Assembly: GCA_037189985.1 (NCBI GenBank)
Contig: JBBCJX010000012.1
Location: 68,709-132,708, forward strand
Length of the DNA stretch: 64,000 bases
Direction of reading: 5' to 3'
Source of the DNA: UBA2031 sp037189985
GTDB lineage: Bacteria > Pseudomonadota > Gammaproteobacteria > Pseudomonadales > Moraxellaceae
In this document: positions 55,738-64,000 of the stretch, piece by piece
How the letters are laid out: every line of letters starts with the position of its first letter
Numbering within the stretch: position 1 is the first letter of the stretch
Position numbers and translations under genes: made by a program
The notes under the pieces: model-generated
What the model saw: only the letters and a program-made list of their open reading frames with translations
Told to the model about the DNA's origin: nothing
Database searches by the model: none

Positions 55738-56645
55738 TGATGTCACTGTGCGCCGAACCCTATCCTTCACGACGCCTTGACGAGCCCCTTCTCGCCCGTC
55801 GGCACGAGCCGGTGCTATGGTCTTCCGGGCCCGGCCCGCACTGGCTGCCGGACAATGCACTCTCCCACTATGAGCAGGACGGCTACCTGGTGTTACCAGG
55901 CCTCTTTTCCGGTGCCGCCCTGCAAGAGTTGCAGAGCGGGATGCGGCAGCTGCTGGAGCAGCATCACGGCAGCCACGATGCCACCGTGATCCGCGAACCC
56001 GGCAGCGATGCCGTGCGCTCCGTGTTCAACCTGCCAGCCCAAAGCGCAGTCTTTTCAGCACTGGCCCGTGACCCCCGACTGCTGGGCTTCGCCCGGCATG
56101 TACTGGGTTCCGATGTCTACCTCCACCAGACCCGCCTCAACTTCAAACCGGGTTTCGCCGGCAAGGAGTTCTACTGGCATTCGGATTTCGAGACCTGGCA
56201 TGTGGAAGACGGCATGCCGGCCATGCGCGCCCTCTCCTGCTCCGTTCTGCTCACCGACAACGACGAATTCAACGGGCCCCTGCTGGTGATTCCCGGATCA
56301 CACCGGACTTATGTGGGCTGCGTGGGGGAAACCCCTGAAGAGAACTACAAGTCGTCACTGGTACGACAGACCGTCGGCACACCCTCACCGGAGGCGCTGG
56401 CCCTGCTAACGGAACAGGCCGGGGGCCTGGCTTCGGTCAAAGGACCCGCCGGCACCGTGGTCTTTTTCGACTGCAACCTGCTGCACGGCTCGGCCGGCAA
56501 CATCAGTCCCTCTCCCCGGGCCAACGTCTTCATGGTCTACAACAGCGTCGCCAACAGGCTTGGCCCGCCACAGCAGGGCTTGCGTGCCCGCCCCGAGCAC
56601 ATCGCTCATCGCAAGCATGTGACACCACTCTCCAGCCCTTCCTGA
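55734..56645 (+). CDS. ectD: Ectoine 5-hydroxylase
   Basis: 303 residues, start GTG at 55734 (overlap ATGA-like with ectC) or ATG at 55737. 2-oxoglutarate/Fe(II) oxygenase of the PhyH family: the signature FYWHSDFETWHVEDGMPAMR carries the first His and Asp ligands, the second His is in LLHGSAGN, and the Arg in SPRANVFMVYNS binds oxoglutarate. It turns ectoine into 5-hydroxyectoine. Last gene of the operon; an ectoine-type aspartokinase does not follow. Confidence 0.93.
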   Translation: MMMSLCAEPYPSRRLDEPLLARRHEPVLWSSGPGPHWLPDNALSHYEQDGYLVLPGLFSGAALQELQSGMRQLLEQHHGSHDATVIREPGSDAVRSVFNLPAQSAVFSALARDPRLLGFARHVLGSDVYLHQTRLNFKPGFAGKEFYWHSDFETWHVEDGMPAMRALSCSVLLTDNDEFNGPLLVIPGSHRTYVGCVGETPEENYKSSLVRQTVGTPSPEALALLTEQAGGLASVKGPAGTVVFFDCNLLHGSAGNISPSPRANVFMVYNSVANRLGPPQQGLRARPEHIAHRKHVTPLSSPS

Positions 56646-56872
56646 GACCCGCTCGCGGCATCCGGGCCCCTGGCACTGTGGCAACACCAGAGCCCTTCAA
56701 TACCGTTCAGCTTGCACCTGCATGAATCCCGTCAGGCAGGGCCCTGCGCCCGCGTGCAAGTGCCCGGCACCACCGGTATGATGCGCCGCTCACCCCGCCG
56801 GCTTTGGCTCCTTCGGCCGCTGCGGGACGCCCGCCGGATGTCCCGGCGACGCACCCAAAGGAGACATGAATA

Positions 56873-58063
<1,191 letters not shown>

Positions 58064-58074
58064 ACCCTGCCGCC

Positions 58075-59916
58075 ATGACCACCATAGTCGGCATCTCTGC
58101 CTACTATCACGACAGCGCCATCGCGATCATCCGCGATGGCGTTGTTGTTTGTGCCGCCCAAGAAGAACGGTTTTCCCGCATCAAGAATGACGCCTCATTT
58201 CCTGCCAAAGCCCTGCAGTGGACCTGCTCCTTTGCCGGTGTCAGCACGCTGGCTGATATTGATTACTTTGTTTTCTACGAAAAGCCCTTCATAAAATTCG
58301 AACGCCTTCTCGAAACCCATCTGGAAACAGCACCCCATGGCCTCTCCCAGTTTGTACGGGCCATGCCAAGCTGGCTCACACAAAAACTGATGGCCAGGCG
58401 CACGCTTGAACGCGAAATTCGCAAAGTATTTTCAGACAAAGCTACACCTCTGCCCCCACTATTGTTCAATGACCATCATGGCTCCCATGCTGCCGCCTCT
58501 TTTTTCAGCAGCCCATTTGAAAAAGCGGCCGTACTTTGTCTGGACGGTGTCGGCGAATGGGACAGCAGCACAGCATGGTCGGGCAAGGGCAACCAGCTGA
58601 CGCCCTTGTGGAGAATTCCGTTCCCGCATTCGCTGGGGCTTCTGTATTCCGCGTTTACCGGCTTCTGCGGCTTCAAGGTCAACTCCGGCGAATACAAACT
58701 GATGGGACTGGCCCCTTATGGCGAGCCGATGTATGCAGACCTGATTGAATCAAAATTGATCAACATACGCCCTGATGGCTCATTCCACATGGACATGGCG
58801 TATTTTGACTACCAGTCGGGTTTGCGCATGACCAATCGGAAGTTTACGAAACTTTTTGGCGGCCCTGCTCATGAGCCAGATACTCCTCCAACACAACGCG
58901 AAATGGATATGGCCGCCTCCATTCAGGCCGTTACAGAAAAGATCGTGTTGCTTTCAGCACAGCACCTGCAACAAAGAACGAAAGAAAGAAATCTTTGTCT
59001 CGGCGGCGGAGTTGCCCTGAATTGTGTCGCCACTGGAGCACTACAACATGCCGGTATTTTTGAAAATATCTGGACGCCGCCATCCCCCGGCGACGCTGGC
59101 AGTGCCATTGGCTGCGCCTTGTCGGCATGGCATGAGCATCTGGACAAACCACGCGATATAACGCCACTCCGGTATCGAGAAAGCAGCAACTACCTTGGCC
59201 CGGAATGGAAGGATGAGGAAATCCCGGACATCCTTCATAACCTCGGCGCTCATTTTGACGTCATGGATGGAGCCTCGCTTTTAACCAGCACGGCCAATCT
59301 TCTGGCCCAAGGGAAAGTCGTGGGATGGTTTCAGGGACGCATGGAGTTCGGACCCCGCGCCTTGGGTGCACGCTCTATCCTTGGCGACCCACGTGATGCC
59401 AGCATGGTTCAACGCATGAACCTGAAAATCAAACACCGCGAATCCTTCCGGCCTTTCGCCCCTTCCGTGCTGGCCGAGCACGTACAGGACTGGTTCGATT
59501 TTCCGGCAGCGTCCAGTCCCTTCATGCACACCGTTGCCCAGATAGCCCTCTCCCAACAGATACAAACAGCCCAAACAGAAACCGGGCTTGCCCGTATCAA
59601 TGCAAGACGCTCCACCATTCCCGCCGTCACGCACCTCGACATGAGCGCACGCCTGCATACGGTCAGCGCCGACAGCAATCCACGATTCCACGCCCTGATT
59701 TCACGCTTTCATGACATGGCCGGCGTACCACTGCTAATCAATACCTCATTCAATGTCCGCGGTGAGCCCATCGTTGCAACACCGGAAGATGCATGGCACT
59801 GCTTCATGGGTACTGACATGGATACGCTTGTCATTGGCAACTGTATTTTGCACAAAGCATTGCAAGCGCGAGAGAAGGAAAATCCTCATCATTCCACCGT
59901 TTTTTCCAAAGATTAA
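58075..59916 (+). CDS. Carbamoyltransferase (NodU/CmcH family)
   Basis: 613 residues beginning 11 bases after metK. The N-terminal Kae1-like domain shows ISAYYHDSAIAIIRDG, AAQEERFSRIKNDASFP and NDHHGSHAAASFFSSPF. The C-terminal part has GRMEFGPRALGARSILGDPR, ESFRPFAPSVL and NTSFNVRGEPIV. Members carry a carbamoyl group from carbamoyl phosphate to a sugar or other hydroxyl acceptor. It is followed by SxtJ-like and DUF5989 genes, an association known with carbamoyltransferases of this type; the acceptor here is unknown. Confidence 0.9.
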   Translation: MTTIVGISAYYHDSAIAIIRDGVVVCAAQEERFSRIKNDASFPAKALQWTCSFAGVSTLADIDYFVFYEKPFIKFERLLETHLETAPHGLSQFVRAMPSWLTQKLMARRTLEREIRKVFSDKATPLPPLLFNDHHGSHAAASFFSSPFEKAAVLCLDGVGEWDSSTAWSGKGNQLTPLWRIPFPHSLGLLYSAFTGFCGFKVNSGEYKLMGLAPYGEPMYADLIESKLINIRPDGSFHMDMAYFDYQSGLRMTNRKFTKLFGGPAHEPDTPPTQREMDMAASIQAVTEKIVLLSAQHLQQRTKERNLCLGGGVALNCVATGALQHAGIFENIWTPPSPGDAGSAIGCALSAWHEHLDKPRDITPLRYRESSNYLGPEWKDEEIPDILHNLGAHFDVMDGASLLTSTANLLAQGKVVGWFQGRMEFGPRALGARSILGDPRDASMVQRMNLKIKHRESFRPFAPSVLAEHVQDWFDFPAASSPFMHTVAQIALSQQIQTAQTETGLARINARRSTIPAVTHLDMSARLHTVSADSNPRFHALISRFHDMAGVPLLINTSFNVRGEPIVATPEDAWHCFMGTDMDTLVIGNCILHKALQAREKENPHHSTVFSKD

Positions 59917-59925
59917 TGCGCCGCC

Positions 59926-60303
59926 ATGGAAATACAAAAGCACATTTCCCGTATAAAACCGTGTCTCATGATTAGCGCAGGACTGATCACCGGCTTGGTT
60001 TTGCCATTACTGCATGATCACTCTTTGTGGGCACCAGGATTATTCATAAGTGCATTAGGCTGTAGCGACTTGCTATTCCCAAGACAAATTGCTCCTCTCT
60101 GGAACTTTCTGGAGAAAATCGGCAAAACTGCTGCACACTACAACAGTATATTTTTACTATTTTTAGTTTATTTTCTTGTCATCACACCCGCAGGATTTAT
60201 ATTTAAATGGCGATGCAACTTTGATAAAAGCAGAACCGCTTCCCCTTCATTCTATGAAAAACCAAATAGTCGCGAACCGAGCCACATGCATAGGATGTTC
60301 TGA
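59926..60303 (+). CDS. SxtJ-like membrane protein
   Basis: 125 residues. Two or three hydrophobic helices (about 13-30, 34-48, 74-92) with YFLVITPAGFIFK and a polar tail starting near 95, the pattern of the small SxtJ proteins found behind carbamoyltransferases. SxtJ is named from the saxitoxin cluster but its function is unknown. It starts 9 bases after the carbamoyltransferase. Base composition falls to AT-rich from here to about 61.9 kb. Confidence 0.7.
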   Translation: MEIQKHISRIKPCLMISAGLITGLVLPLLHDHSLWAPGLFISALGCSDLLFPRQIAPLWNFLEKIGKTAAHYNSIFLLFLVYFLVITPAGFIFKWRCNFDKSRTASPSFYEKPNSREPSHMHRMF

Positions 60304-60394
60304 GCATCCCCCAGAAACCGAAAGGGCTGGAAGACTTAAAAATCTGTATTTTAGCCGTTACCGTCCAAAGGCTTGCCGGTTGATTTTTTAATAC

Positions 60395-60421
60395 CCTGTT
60401 TTAATGCCGCCCTAAAACAGG
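60395..60421. repeat. Perfect inverted repeat in the SxtJ-DUF5989 gap
   Basis: CCTGTTTTA (60395-60403) and TAAAACAGG (60413-60421) form a 9-base-pair stem with loop ATGCCGCCC in the 190-base gap between the two small membrane protein genes. It could be an attenuating hairpin or an operator. No T-run follows. Confidence 0.5.
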
Positions 60422-60493
60422 ACCGTATCATGCAGAAACTGGGGCGCCAACTTCACTACGGCGTTTGAACTGAAAACCCTGAAAGGAACAGAA

Positions 60494-60646
60494 ATGTCAG
60501 AATTTCTCAAAGAACTATGGCTCTATGCACGTGAACGCAAGAAGTATTGGTTACTACCACTGATTGCCATTTTGATATTGATGGGTTTTCTGATCTTCTC
60601 CACACAGACTCTTGCTTCATCACCATTTATCTACAGCTTTTTCTGA
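60494..60646 (+). CDS. DUF5989-family small membrane protein, 50 residues
   Basis: ATG at 60494 behind AAAGGAA, stop at 60646. MSEFLKELWLYARERKKYWL, then one hydrophobic helix LLPLIAILILMGFLIF, and a short end with SPFIYSFF. DUF5989 proteins share the pattern FLK.LW.F.RERKK.WLLP and end in PF.Y. They occur with SxtJ and carbamoyltransferase genes. Convergent with the SGNH hydrolase gene, 5 bases apart. Confidence 0.8.
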   Translation: MSEFLKELWLYARERKKYWLLPLIAILILMGFLIFSTQTLASSPFIYSFF

Positions 60647-60651
60647 AAGCA

Positions 60652-61830
60652 TTAGTTTGGATGATGCTTCTGGCTCTCCAATCTGCGAATTCTTTCAGCG
60701 ACAGCTCCCGCAATGACTTCATGAGCCCGTTCATTGGGGTGCCAATCCACAGGTCGGGGTGGATTACCTCTCGACAGGTAATATCGGGCCATGTATGCAT
60801 CTGATATTTTTGGATTTAGCTTATCTATCATCGCTCGCCAGCCATTTACGCCAGCAACGCCAGCGGGAAACAAATGCCCGGGCACATCAAATGGCTCTGC
60901 ATTTCCAAGAGCCAGAATGACTAATTCTGCACCATTTTCTTTGGCAACTCTGTCTATCTCGGCATAACTGAACCCTGTTACTTTCTCAATACTCTTGGAT
61001 GGCAGGGGTGACATGCCTATCTTCTGCTTTATGCGAAAAATTGCCAGCCCACTATCTCTTCTCAGAAAAAATGGAAATGCAACCTCGCCTATAAAGGAAA
61101 TCTTATTCCAGGTATTTCTTTTTGACTTCTTATATTCCTCAACCCGCAGAATAAAATTCTGGGGAGGATTGAAGGGCACAGGAGAAATCTCGAGCCTATT
61201 ACCGCTGTCAAAGATATATGGCGCCATGATTTGCTCCTCCCGATCGGGTGCAAATTCAGACATTGAGCGAACAGGCAGCCAGTCTGAGTATTGAACAACA
61301 ACATAATCCGGCTTGTATTTCGGAATCAGTTTTTCTGCCAACAATATAATTTGTGCCAACCCATAACCAGGCACTCCCGCATTGATGGACTCACCCTGCA
61401 ATTCGACAGCAACCTTGGACGGGAACGTATCTTCAGCAGCCACCAACTGCCCGTAAGTAAAGGAATCTCCCAAAAACAATATGCGCGGATGCTGTCTCCC
61501 TTGAAAACCATGCTTGATGCCTTGCGCCACTCTGCGCCCTTCATCATCATGATAAAAAGGAACAGGATCTCCTTCGGATATAAGCCATCCACCTTTTCCA
61601 TTTTCAGCGAGAACATATCCTAAGACGGGATCATATCTACCAACATTGCCAATATATCTTCCCTGATTTTCCATCGGCTCTTTTTCCAGCTTTGTGACAT
61701 CGGTATAAAGCTCCGCACCCCGCACTATCACAGTGAGGCAGTAGAAAAGACTCGTAACGAATATGCAAAAAACCACTATGGCCAGCTTGAATAATATTTT
61801 TCTTTTTTTCGAAATTTCTTCTTGAGTCAT
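60652..61830 (-). CDS. Membrane-anchored SGNH/GDSL hydrolase
   Basis: 392 residues. One N-terminal membrane helix (about 11-34) after a basic start (ISKKRK), so the enzyme faces the periplasm. Block I is ILFLGDSFTYGQ with the catalytic Ser, Gly and Asn lie in INAGVPGYGLAQ, and the Asp-His pair is in VDWHPNERAHEV near 370. Family members esterify or de-esterify polysaccharides, lipids and peptidoglycan. It is oriented against the carbamoyltransferase set but shares the low GC content with it. Confidence 0.8.
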   Translation of the reverse strand: MTQEEISKKRKILFKLAIVVFCIFVTSLFYCLTVIVRGAELYTDVTKLEKEPMENQGRYIGNVGRYDPVLGYVLAENGKGGWLISEGDPVPFYHDDEGRRVAQGIKHGFQGRQHPRILFLGDSFTYGQLVAAEDTFPSKVAVELQGESINAGVPGYGLAQIILLAEKLIPKYKPDYVVVQYSDWLPVRSMSEFAPDREEQIMAPYIFDSGNRLEISPVPFNPPQNFILRVEEYKKSKRNTWNKISFIGEVAFPFFLRRDSGLAIFRIKQKIGMSPLPSKSIEKVTGFSYAEIDRVAKENGAELVILALGNAEPFDVPGHLFPAGVAGVNGWRAMIDKLNPKISDAYMARYYLSRGNPPRPVDWHPNERAHEVIAGAVAERIRRLESQKHHPN

Positions 61831-61951
61831 TCCATCGGTACCAGAATATTATTCCACTCACCACGCAAGCTGTAACTGAAAATCATGTCAATCTTTATAA
61901 AGAAATCAGGAAACAGTCATATCGCATCACTACCGTAGCCTATATATATTC

Positions 61952-61971
61952 AGCCGAGCACACCCTCGGCT
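61952..61971 (-). terminator. Weak hairpin at the end of the DUF4404 gene
   Basis: AGCCGAG and CTCGGCT pair around CACACC, at the stop of the minus-strand gene and followed on that strand by GAATATATATA, which lacks a true T-run. Possible terminator. Confidence 0.35.
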
Positions 61972-62236
61972 AAATCCCCATGGATGACAACTTCTGTATG
62001 GCATCACGGACGATGGCTGCCAGCACCGGATGCTCCACTGCCACCTTGGCCTCCCAAGCCAGCAGGCGGCTTTCCAGATCCTCGCTGTCCAGAGGCAGTT
62101 GCACGGCCAACTGCCTCTCCAGATCCGCCAAGCGCTCGCCCAGCGCCTCTTTCTGACCAGCATCCAGATGGTGCTGGTCCTGATGCAGATGGGCTTTCAA
62201 GGCAGCCAGTTTGTCTTCCGTCATCTTCTTGGGCAT
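61970..62236 (-). CDS. DUF4404 family protein
   Basis: 88 residues, helical throughout: MTEDKLAALKAHLHQDQHHL, ERLADLERQLAVQL, LESRLLAWEAKVAVEHPVLA and the end IQKLSSMGI match the DUF4404 pattern. Soluble and probably a coiled-coil dimer. A GGAGAA ribosome site precedes the ATG. It has no functional link to its neighbours that I can see. Confidence 0.8.
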   Translation of the reverse strand: MPKKMTEDKLAALKAHLHQDQHHLDAGQKEALGERLADLERQLAVQLPLDSEDLESRLLAWEAKVAVEHPVLAAIVRDAIQKLSSMGI

Positions 62237-62559
62237 GGTCTTCTCCTTTAATGTCTAAGTTCCGAGCTTAGCGCCGCTTATCGCCAGAAGCTCAGAGATT
62301 TTGTCAGTCCTTTTGTCCTCGAAGGCATGATTCGGGCTGGGCTAAGGGCTACTCCATGGCTAGAATGGCCACCTGCCTGAGGAGCGCTGCGACGGTATCC
62401 GGTCATCCAGACCCCCTAACCGCCAGGCTCAGGCCCCGGAGCACCAGCTCTGGCACCAACCGCGCTCGCTTGACCCTGATGCGGTTGGCGAGCCCATTGT
62501 TGCTGCAAGCACACTCCCCTGCCGCGTCATTTTTCTGATCCTTTACGGAGAATGACGCC
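62237..62559. other. Gap before ahcY
   Basis: 323 bases between the start of the DUF4404 gene (minus) and ahcY (plus). It holds two divergent promoters and the SAH riboswitch at 62376-62475; nothing else is seen. Confidence 0.7.
62376..62475 (+). promoter_or_regulatory. S-adenosylhomocysteine riboswitch
   Basis: The core matches the SAH riboswitch: CCTGAGGAGCGCTGCGACGG, then CCGCCAGGCTCAGG, then CCAACCGCGCTCGC. P1 is CCTGAG (62376-62381) with CTCAGG (62428-62433). The pseudoknot pairs GAGCGC (62382-62387) with GCGCTC (62462-62467). It lies 85 bases before ahcY, the gene this class usually controls. Binding of SAH turns on ahcY so that SAH is removed. Confidence 0.85.
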
Positions 62560-63972
62560 ATGACTGCCAAAGTCGACCTGAACAAATTCACTGACTACAA
62601 GGTTGCCGATATTTCCCTGGCCGATTTCGGCCGCCGCGAAATCATACTCGCCGAAACCGAAATGCCCGCCCTCATGGGCCTGCGCCGCAAATACGCTGCC
62701 CAGAAGCCCTTAGCCGGCGCCAAGATCATGGGCTGCATCCACATGACCATCCAGACCGCGGTGCTCATCGAGACGCTGGTCGAGCTGGGTGCTGAAGTGC
62801 GCTGGTCTTCCTGCAATATTTTCTCCACGCAGGATCATGCTGCCGCCGCTATTGCTGCTGCCGGCGTGCCCGTCTTCGCCTGGAAGGGCGAAACGGAAGA
62901 CGAATACGAATGGTGTCTGGAAAAGACCATCCTCGACGGCGACAAGCCTTGGGATGCCAACATGATTCTTGACGACGGCGGCGATCTTACCCTGCTCGCG
63001 CACAAGAAATATCCGCAGATGCTGGACACCATCCACGGTATCACAGAAGAAACCACCACCGGCGTGCATCGCCTCGTGGAAATGCTGGCCAAGGGCGAGC
63101 TGAAAGTGCCGGCCATCAATGTCAACGACTCCGTCACCAAATCCAAGAACGACAACAAGTACGGCTGCCGCCACTCGCTGAACGACGCCATCAAGCGTGG
63201 CGTGGACATGCTCATGGCCGGCCGTCGCGCGCTGGTGATCGGCTACGGCGACGTGGGCAAGGGCTCCGCACAGTCGCTGCGCCAGGAAGGCATGATCGTA
63301 CGCGTGCAGGAAATCGATCCCATCTGCGCCATGCAAGCATGCATGGACGGCTATGAAGTTGTGTCCGCCTACAAGAACGGTATCAACACCGGCAAGGCCA
63401 CTGATGTAAACGCGCAGCTGCTGGCAGAAACCGATCTCATCGTCACCACAACCGGCAACAATAATGTTTGCGACTCCGCCATTCTGGGCGCGCTCAAGAA
63501 CGGTGCCGTGGTCTGCAATATCGGCCACTTCGACACCGAAATCGACACTGCCTTCATACGCAAGAACTGGCACTGGGAAGAGGTGAAGCCGCAGGTGCAC
63601 AAGATTTATCGCGTGGCCCCGGGCTCCAAGGTGGATCAGGCTGATCCAAATTACCTGATTCTTCTTTCCGAAGGCCGTCTCGTGAATCTGGGCAATGCCA
63701 CCGGCCATCCTTCACGCATCATGGACGGCTCCTTCGCCAATCAGGTTCTGGCGCAAATGTATCTCTACGACCAGAAATACGCTTCGCATTCCGATGCCGT
63801 GAAGCAGCGCATGCTGAAGGTGGAAGTGCTGCCCAAGAAGCTGGACGAAGAAGTGGCGGCAGCCATGGTCGCCGGTTTCGGTGGCGTGATCACGCAGCTG
63901 ACACAATCTCAGGCCGACTATATCGGCGTGAAGGTGGAAGGTCCCTTCAAGCCGGACAGCTACAAATACTGA
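62560..63972 (+). CDS. ahcY: S-adenosylhomocysteine hydrolase
   Basis: 470 residues, start behind ACGGAG. Motifs: MGCIHMTIQTAVLIETL, SSCNIFSTQDHAAAAIAAAG, the NAD site VIGYGDVGKGSAQSLR, NIGHFDTEID and the end GPFKPDSYKY. An insert around residue 150 (KKYPQMLDTIHGITEETTTG) is of the long bacterial type. It splits SAH into adenosine and homocysteine, completing the methyl cycle started by metK. It is preceded by an SAH riboswitch. Confidence 0.96.
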   Translation: MTAKVDLNKFTDYKVADISLADFGRREIILAETEMPALMGLRRKYAAQKPLAGAKIMGCIHMTIQTAVLIETLVELGAEVRWSSCNIFSTQDHAAAAIAAAGVPVFAWKGETEDEYEWCLEKTILDGDKPWDANMILDDGGDLTLLAHKKYPQMLDTIHGITEETTTGVHRLVEMLAKGELKVPAINVNDSVTKSKNDNKYGCRHSLNDAIKRGVDMLMAGRRALVIGYGDVGKGSAQSLRQEGMIVRVQEIDPICAMQACMDGYEVVSAYKNGINTGKATDVNAQLLAETDLIVTTTGNNNVCDSAILGALKNGAVVCNIGHFDTEIDTAFIRKNWHWEEVKPQVHKIYRVAPGSKVDQADPNYLILLSEGRLVNLGNATGHPSRIMDGSFANQVLAQMYLYDQKYASHSDAVKQRMLKVEVLPKKLDEEVAAAMVAGFGGVITQLTQSQADYIGVKVEGPFKPDSYKY

Positions 63973-63985
63973 TGTGAACCGTGGC

Positions 63986-64000
63986 GGGGGGGGGGGGGGG
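63986..64000. repeat. Run of 15 G at the window end
   Basis: After the ahcY stop, GTGGC is followed by 15 consecutive G up to the last base. No other homopolymer of this length is in the window. It may be a contig end or sequencing artefact, or a real slippage tract cut by the window. Confidence 0.6.

Noticed and set aside
56646..56872. A SAM riboswitch before metK
   Set aside because: The leader is GC-rich with possible hairpins, but none of the SAM-I, SAM-II or SAM-IV core motifs could be found.
60176..60303. Frameshift at the end of the SxtJ-like gene
   Set aside because: The tail looks unusual at first, but its NFDKSRTASPSFYEK part fits the polar end of SxtJ proteins in the present frame.

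Overview
This 64 kb window is dense, mostly GC-rich chromosomal DNA with genes on both strands. It looks like a gammaproteobacterium that copes with salt and with changing oxygen. The class call rests on the neighbourhood nudE / yrfG / hslR, on cysQ, rlmJ, LpoB, YcfL-like and E. coli-type CobB proteins, on the linear argA/argE arginine route, and on a tkt-gap(epd)-pgk-fba operon. A complete ectABCD cluster points to a saline habitat. I do not assign a genus. I see no rRNA, tRNA, CRISPR array, transposase or phage module.

Layout. 0-3.6 kb: VWA lipoprotein, ECF sigma factor and membrane anti-sigma-like protein in one overlapping operon. 3.6-6.7 kb: small holin-like membrane protein, fatty acid desaturase, and a metallo-beta-lactamase-fold protein of the oxygen-binding diiron type behind a perfect FNR/ANR box, then a TPM-domain protein. 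6.7-13.6 kb: argE, three genes of unknown role (WG repeats, DUF3592, membrane protein), argA and ilvD. 13.6-19.1 kb: two related palindromic repeats, a PhnD-like binding protein overlapping a hybrid histidine kinase, a CoA-binding protein, a 548 bp repeat-rich gap and a 2OG-Fe(II) oxygenase. 19.1-28 kb: rlmJ, cysQ-nudE, yrfG-hslR, FAH and HCCA-isomerase-like proteins with an unlisted 33-residue membrane protein, a D-2-hydroxyglutarate dehydrogenase-like flavoenzyme divergent from serA, and two small proteins. 28-31.5 kb: CsgG-like protein followed by three lipoprotein genes ending in lpoB. 31.5-38.4 kb: tandem solute-binding paralogues, a large EF-hand membrane protein, an alpha/beta hydrolase, cobB and a basic small protein. 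38.5-46.4 kb: an eight-gene chemosensory operon (cheY-cheA-cheW-mcp-cheY-cheB-cheR-cheX). 46.7-52.1 kb: the tkt-gap-pgk-fba carbon operon. 52.2-56.6 kb: marC and, divergently, an ectR-like MarR gene with ectABCD. 56.9-64 kb: metK and ahcY of the methyl cycle, the latter behind an S-adenosylhomocysteine riboswitch, separated by a more AT-rich carbamoyltransferase / SxtJ / DUF5989 / SGNH-hydrolase island.

The items most worth following are: the receptor in the chemosensory operon, a truncated haemoglobin fused to two PAS domains and a soluble MCP signalling domain; the diiron oxygen-binding protein under a perfect FNR box; and the carbamoyltransferase-SxtJ-DUF5989 island. The first two suggest that haem and diiron oxygen (or NO) sensing matters to this organism.

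All functional calls are by recognition of sequence motifs and neighbourhoods, without database searches. Domain boundaries and degrees of identity are estimates by eye.
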